A stretch of 64,000 nt of DNA from the NCBI RefSeq assembly GCF_014161445.1, contig NZ_JABBXA010000011.1, positions 204,275 through 268,274 on the forward strand. Direction: 5' to 3'. Both the position numbers and the translations under genes were made by a program. This stretch comes from Microbispora sp. H13382. Lineage in GTDB: Bacteria > Actinomycetota > Actinomycetes > Streptosporangiales > Streptosporangiaceae. The notes under the pieces were generated by a model. That model saw only the letters and a program-made list of their open reading frames with translations. It was not told the origin of the DNA and ran no database searches. Shown here piece after piece: positions 61,580 through 64,000 of this stretch (within the stretch, counting starts at the first letter, position 1; every line of letters begins with the position of its first letter).

Positions 61580-63630
61580 TCGGTCACTCCAACTCGGTCG
61601 AGGATCCAGGAGAGCGCGAACGCCTCCTCACGCCAGGCGTCGTAACGGCCGCTGCGGCCTCCGTGGCCGGCGCCCATCTCGGTCTTCAGCAGGAACGGGC
61701 CGCCCTGAGCGGTGGCGCGGAGCCGGGCGATCCACTTGGCCGGCTCGTGGTAGAGCACCCGCGTGTCGTTCAGGCTGGTGGTCGCCAGGATCGCCGGGTA
61801 CGTCCGGCCGTCGACGTTCTCGTAGGGCGAGTAGGTCTTCATGTACGCGTAGACCTCGGGGTCGTGCAGCGGATCACCCCACTCGTCCCACTCGGTCACC
61901 GTGAGCGGCAGCGACGGGTCGAGGATCGTGTTCAGCGCGTCCACGAACGGGACCTCGGCGACGATCCCCGTGAACTCCTCCGGCGCCAGGTTGGCGACCG
62001 CGCCCACGAGCAGGCCACCGGCCGAGCCGCCCCTGGCGATGATCCGATCGGACCAGCCCCCGGCCTTGAGATGCCGCGCGCACGCCACGAAGTCCGTGAA
62101 GCTGTTCTTCTTCCTGGTCAGCTTGCCGTCCTCGTACCACCGGCGGCCCATCTCGCCGCCTCCGCGCACGTGGGCGATCGCGAACACGAACCCCCGGTCG
62201 AGCAGCGAGAGCCGGGCCACCGAGAAGTAGGGATCGATGGACGACTCGTAGCTGCCGTAGCCGTAGAGCAGGGTGGGGGCGGGCCGGCTCGTGTCCTTCC
62301 GGACCACGATCGAGAGCGGGATCCGGGTGCCGTCCGGAGCGGTGGCCCACTCGCGGAACTGCTCGTAGTCGGCCGGGTCGTAGCCGCCGAGCACCGCCCT
62401 CTGCTTCAGCAGGATCAGCTCGCCGGACCGCAGGTCATAGTCGTAGACCGACGGCGGCGTCACCATCGAGGTGTAGCTGAGGCGAAGCCGGCCGGTCTCG
62501 AACTCCGCGTTGCCGGTCGGCGCCACGTCGTACAGCGGTTCCGGGAACGAGATCTCGTACGGCTCGCCGCCGTCGCCCGGCAGGATCCTGATGCCGGTGA
62601 GGCCGTCACGGCGGAAGTGCACGCTGACGTAGTCCTTGAAGGCGTCCACATCGAGCAGCCTGGTGTCGTCCCTGTGCTCGATCAGCGGAGTCCAGCTCCC
62701 CGGATCGTCGAGGGGGGCGCCGGCAAGCTCGAAGTTCACGGCGCCGTCGTTGTGCAGGATGAGGAAGCGGTCGGCCGCGTGCTCCAGCGCGTACTCCACG
62801 CCGGTCCGCCGGGGCCGCACGACCGTGAACTCGCCGTCCGGGGTGTCCGCGTCGAGGATCCGGACCTCACTGGTGATCTTGCTGCCCGAGGTCAGCACCA
62901 GGTAGCGCTGGCTGCGGGTCAGCCCTACGCCCACCCAGAAGCGCTCGTCGTCCTCCTGGTAGACGACGACATCCTCGGCCGAGCCGAGCGTGTGCCGGTG
63001 GATCCGGTACGGACGCCAGGCCTCGTCCACCGTGGTGTAGAAGAACGTGGAGCCGTCGGCCGACCAGGCGCCGCCGTAGAAGACCCCCGGGATCTCGTCC
63101 GGGAGCAGCTCGCCCGTCGTCAGATTCTTGAACCGAAGGGTGAAGCGTTCGTCACCGGAGAAGTCGGTCGAGTAGGCGAGCTTCGTGCCGTCAGGGCTGA
63201 TCGAACTCGTGCCCATGGAGAAGAACGGACTGTCGCCGGCGAGCTCGTTGCCGTCCAGGATCACCTGTTCGCCCGGGAGCGGCGTGCCCGGCTCCAGCTG
63301 CGGCGGACTGTCGCCGTCGGCGGCCACGCGGCACTGGATGCCGTACTGCTTGCCCTCTTCGGTGCGGGAGTAGTACCACCAGGCGCCCTTGCGGGTGGGC
63401 ACCGACAGGTCCGTCTCCAGGGTCCTGCCCTTGATCTCCTTGAAGATGACCTCCTGGAGATCCTGCAGGTGGCCGGTTATCTCCTGGGTGTAGGCGTTCT
63501 CCGCCTCCAGGTACGCGATGGTGTCGGGGTCGTCCTTCTTGAGCAGCCACGCGTACTCGTCGATCACGGTGTCACCGTGATGCGTGCGCTCCTGGGAGAC
63601 CTTCTTCGCTACAGGCGGCATGTCGCTCAC
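61576..63630 (-). CDS. ptrB: Oligopeptidase B (prolyl oligopeptidase family S9)
   Basis: 684 residues from GTG 63630, chosen because a TAGACT box lies 7 nt upstream, fitting a leaderless mRNA; ATG 63621 is an alternative. An N-terminal propeller (to ~400: DEYAWLLKKDDPDTIAYLEAENAYTQEI; DEAWRPYRIHRHTLG) precedes the alpha/beta-hydrolase domain. Triad: Ser in RGGSAGGLLVGAV, Asp in SLNDTRV, His in GAGHGGRSG. It cleaves after Lys/Arg in short peptides in the cytoplasm. It leads an operon with the aldo/keto reductase. Confidence 0.94.
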
Positions 63631-63637
63631 CCGCCAA

Positions 63638-63643
63638 AGTCTA
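63638..63643 (-). promoter_or_regulatory. -10 box TAGACT of ptrB, leaderless start
   Basis: TAGACT on the minus strand ends 7 nt before GTG 63630. It is identical in sequence and spacing to the purF box. Confidence 0.55.
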
Positions 63644-63937
63644 TGTTCGGCATGGTCCCGCCAAGGCTCCTCGCTGCGGCCTGTGGACAACCCGCGGCGG
63701 GACCCGGCCTCGCGGACCCGGTGGTGGAGCCCTCCGAAGTGGCGGCGAGGGGGGAATAGACCCGGAGCTCCCGGCGTTCTCTTCAACTCGGGTCATGGCA
63801 GTGCCGGACCCTGGTAATCTTGTGGTGTCGGCGCGGTTCGGCGCACTCCTCTTCGATCACTTCGGTGGTTGTGTTGGCTGTGCGCGGGCTGGTCGCCGGT
63901 GTCCTTCTCTCTTTCCGGGTTGTCTGGGTCGGTGGTT

Positions 63938-64000
63938 TTGCGCCGGGCTGGGGGTTCGGGTAAGTTAGAGGGGTTGCCCCGGAAACGGGGTGGTCGAATT
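63938..64000 (+). promoter_or_regulatory. Promoter and leader of a truncated transcript, possibly rRNA
   Basis: TTGCGC-17-TAAGTT, then GTTGCCCCGGAAACGGGGTGG, in which GCCCCG/CGGGG can form a hairpin. The sequence after the -10 box resembles leaders of actinomycete rRNA operons, but the window ends before any mature RNA. Confidence 0.4.

Larger units (their letters stand above)
63631..64000. other. Terminal intergenic region, stable-RNA-like promoter
   Basis: 370 nt with no supported gene, less GC-rich than the flanks. It carries the ptrB promoter at its left end. TAATCT at 63815-63820 is another -10-like box. At the right edge TTGCGC (63938-63943), 17 nt, TAAGTT (63961-63966) form a good promoter reading out of the window. 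Confidence 0.5.

Noticed and set aside
61663..63759. A 698-codon open frame on the plus strand
   Set aside because: It lies entirely opposite ptrB, whose family motifs are unambiguous; long antisense frames are normal at this GC content.

Overview
The window is chromosomal DNA from a very GC-rich filamentous actinomycete. Codon third positions are almost all G or C, GTG starts are common, and several genes start directly downstream of TAGnCT-type -10 boxes, as expected for leaderless mRNAs. A BldC-type developmental regulator lies in the order bldC / hypothetical / valine dehydrogenase / DUF3073 / purM / purF, with purL, purQ and purS further on. This order is known from Streptomyces, but the surrounding gene content (collagen-like proteins, M6 protease, ATP-grasp RiPP cluster) suggests a Streptosporangiaceae-like relative. 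That placement is inference.

Layout. 1-6.5 kb: an unknown membrane-anchored protein overlapped head-on by an HD-domain hydrolase, an FAD monooxygenase, dihydrolipoamide dehydrogenase (lpd), a small SRPBCC-like protein and an F420-type LLM oxidoreductase. 6.8-9.3 kb: a lipoprotein with a hairpin over its ribosome site, then a GAF / GAF-ANTAR / STAS signalling module. 9.4-13.7 kb: pyrD, a copper-chaperone-like protein and several hypotheticals. 13.8-18.9 kb: cell-wall enzymes (GH20 hexosaminidase, N-acetylmuramoyl-L-alanine amidase), a LacI and a TetR regulator. 19.3-25.4 kb: the conserved bldC-vdh-purM-purF block. 25.6-36.9 kb: an accessory block separating purF from purL, with two DHA2-type MFS pumps around a TetR gene, two tandem collagen-like surface proteins, a HigBA-type toxin-antitoxin pair, a PucR regulator and a secreted M6 metalloprotease. 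37.0-40.9 kb: purL, purQ, an RsbW-like anti-sigma kinase and purS. 41.2-44.8 kb: E1alpha, E1beta and E2 of a branched-chain 2-oxoacid dehydrogenase, which would need an E3 such as the lpd at 3.3-4.7 kb.

45.0-50.6 kb holds the most notable system: a ribosomal-peptide (RiPP) biosynthesis operon. It runs 45-residue double-glycine precursor, ATP-grasp ligase, PpiC/SurA-related maturation protein, 61-residue single-span membrane protein, C39-peptidase ABC transporter, and a second PpiC/SurA-related protein. The enzyme genes up to the transporter overlap by 4 nt at each junction. Two strong hairpins separate the precursor gene from the enzymes. The ATP-grasp ligase points to a graspetide-like product, but the 18-residue core has only one acidic residue, so the chemistry is open.

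50.7-63.6 kb: Dabb protein, a small secreted cysteine-containing protein, acyl-CoA dehydrogenase, small membrane/VOC/GNAT genes, a molybdopterin oxidoreductase, an RpiB-like isomerase, a large kinase-like/flippase-like fusion protein, an aldo/keto reductase and oligopeptidase B. The last 0.4 kb holds promoter-like sequence resembling a stable-RNA operon leader, cut by the window end. I found no tRNA, complete rRNA, CRISPR array, transposase or phage gene.
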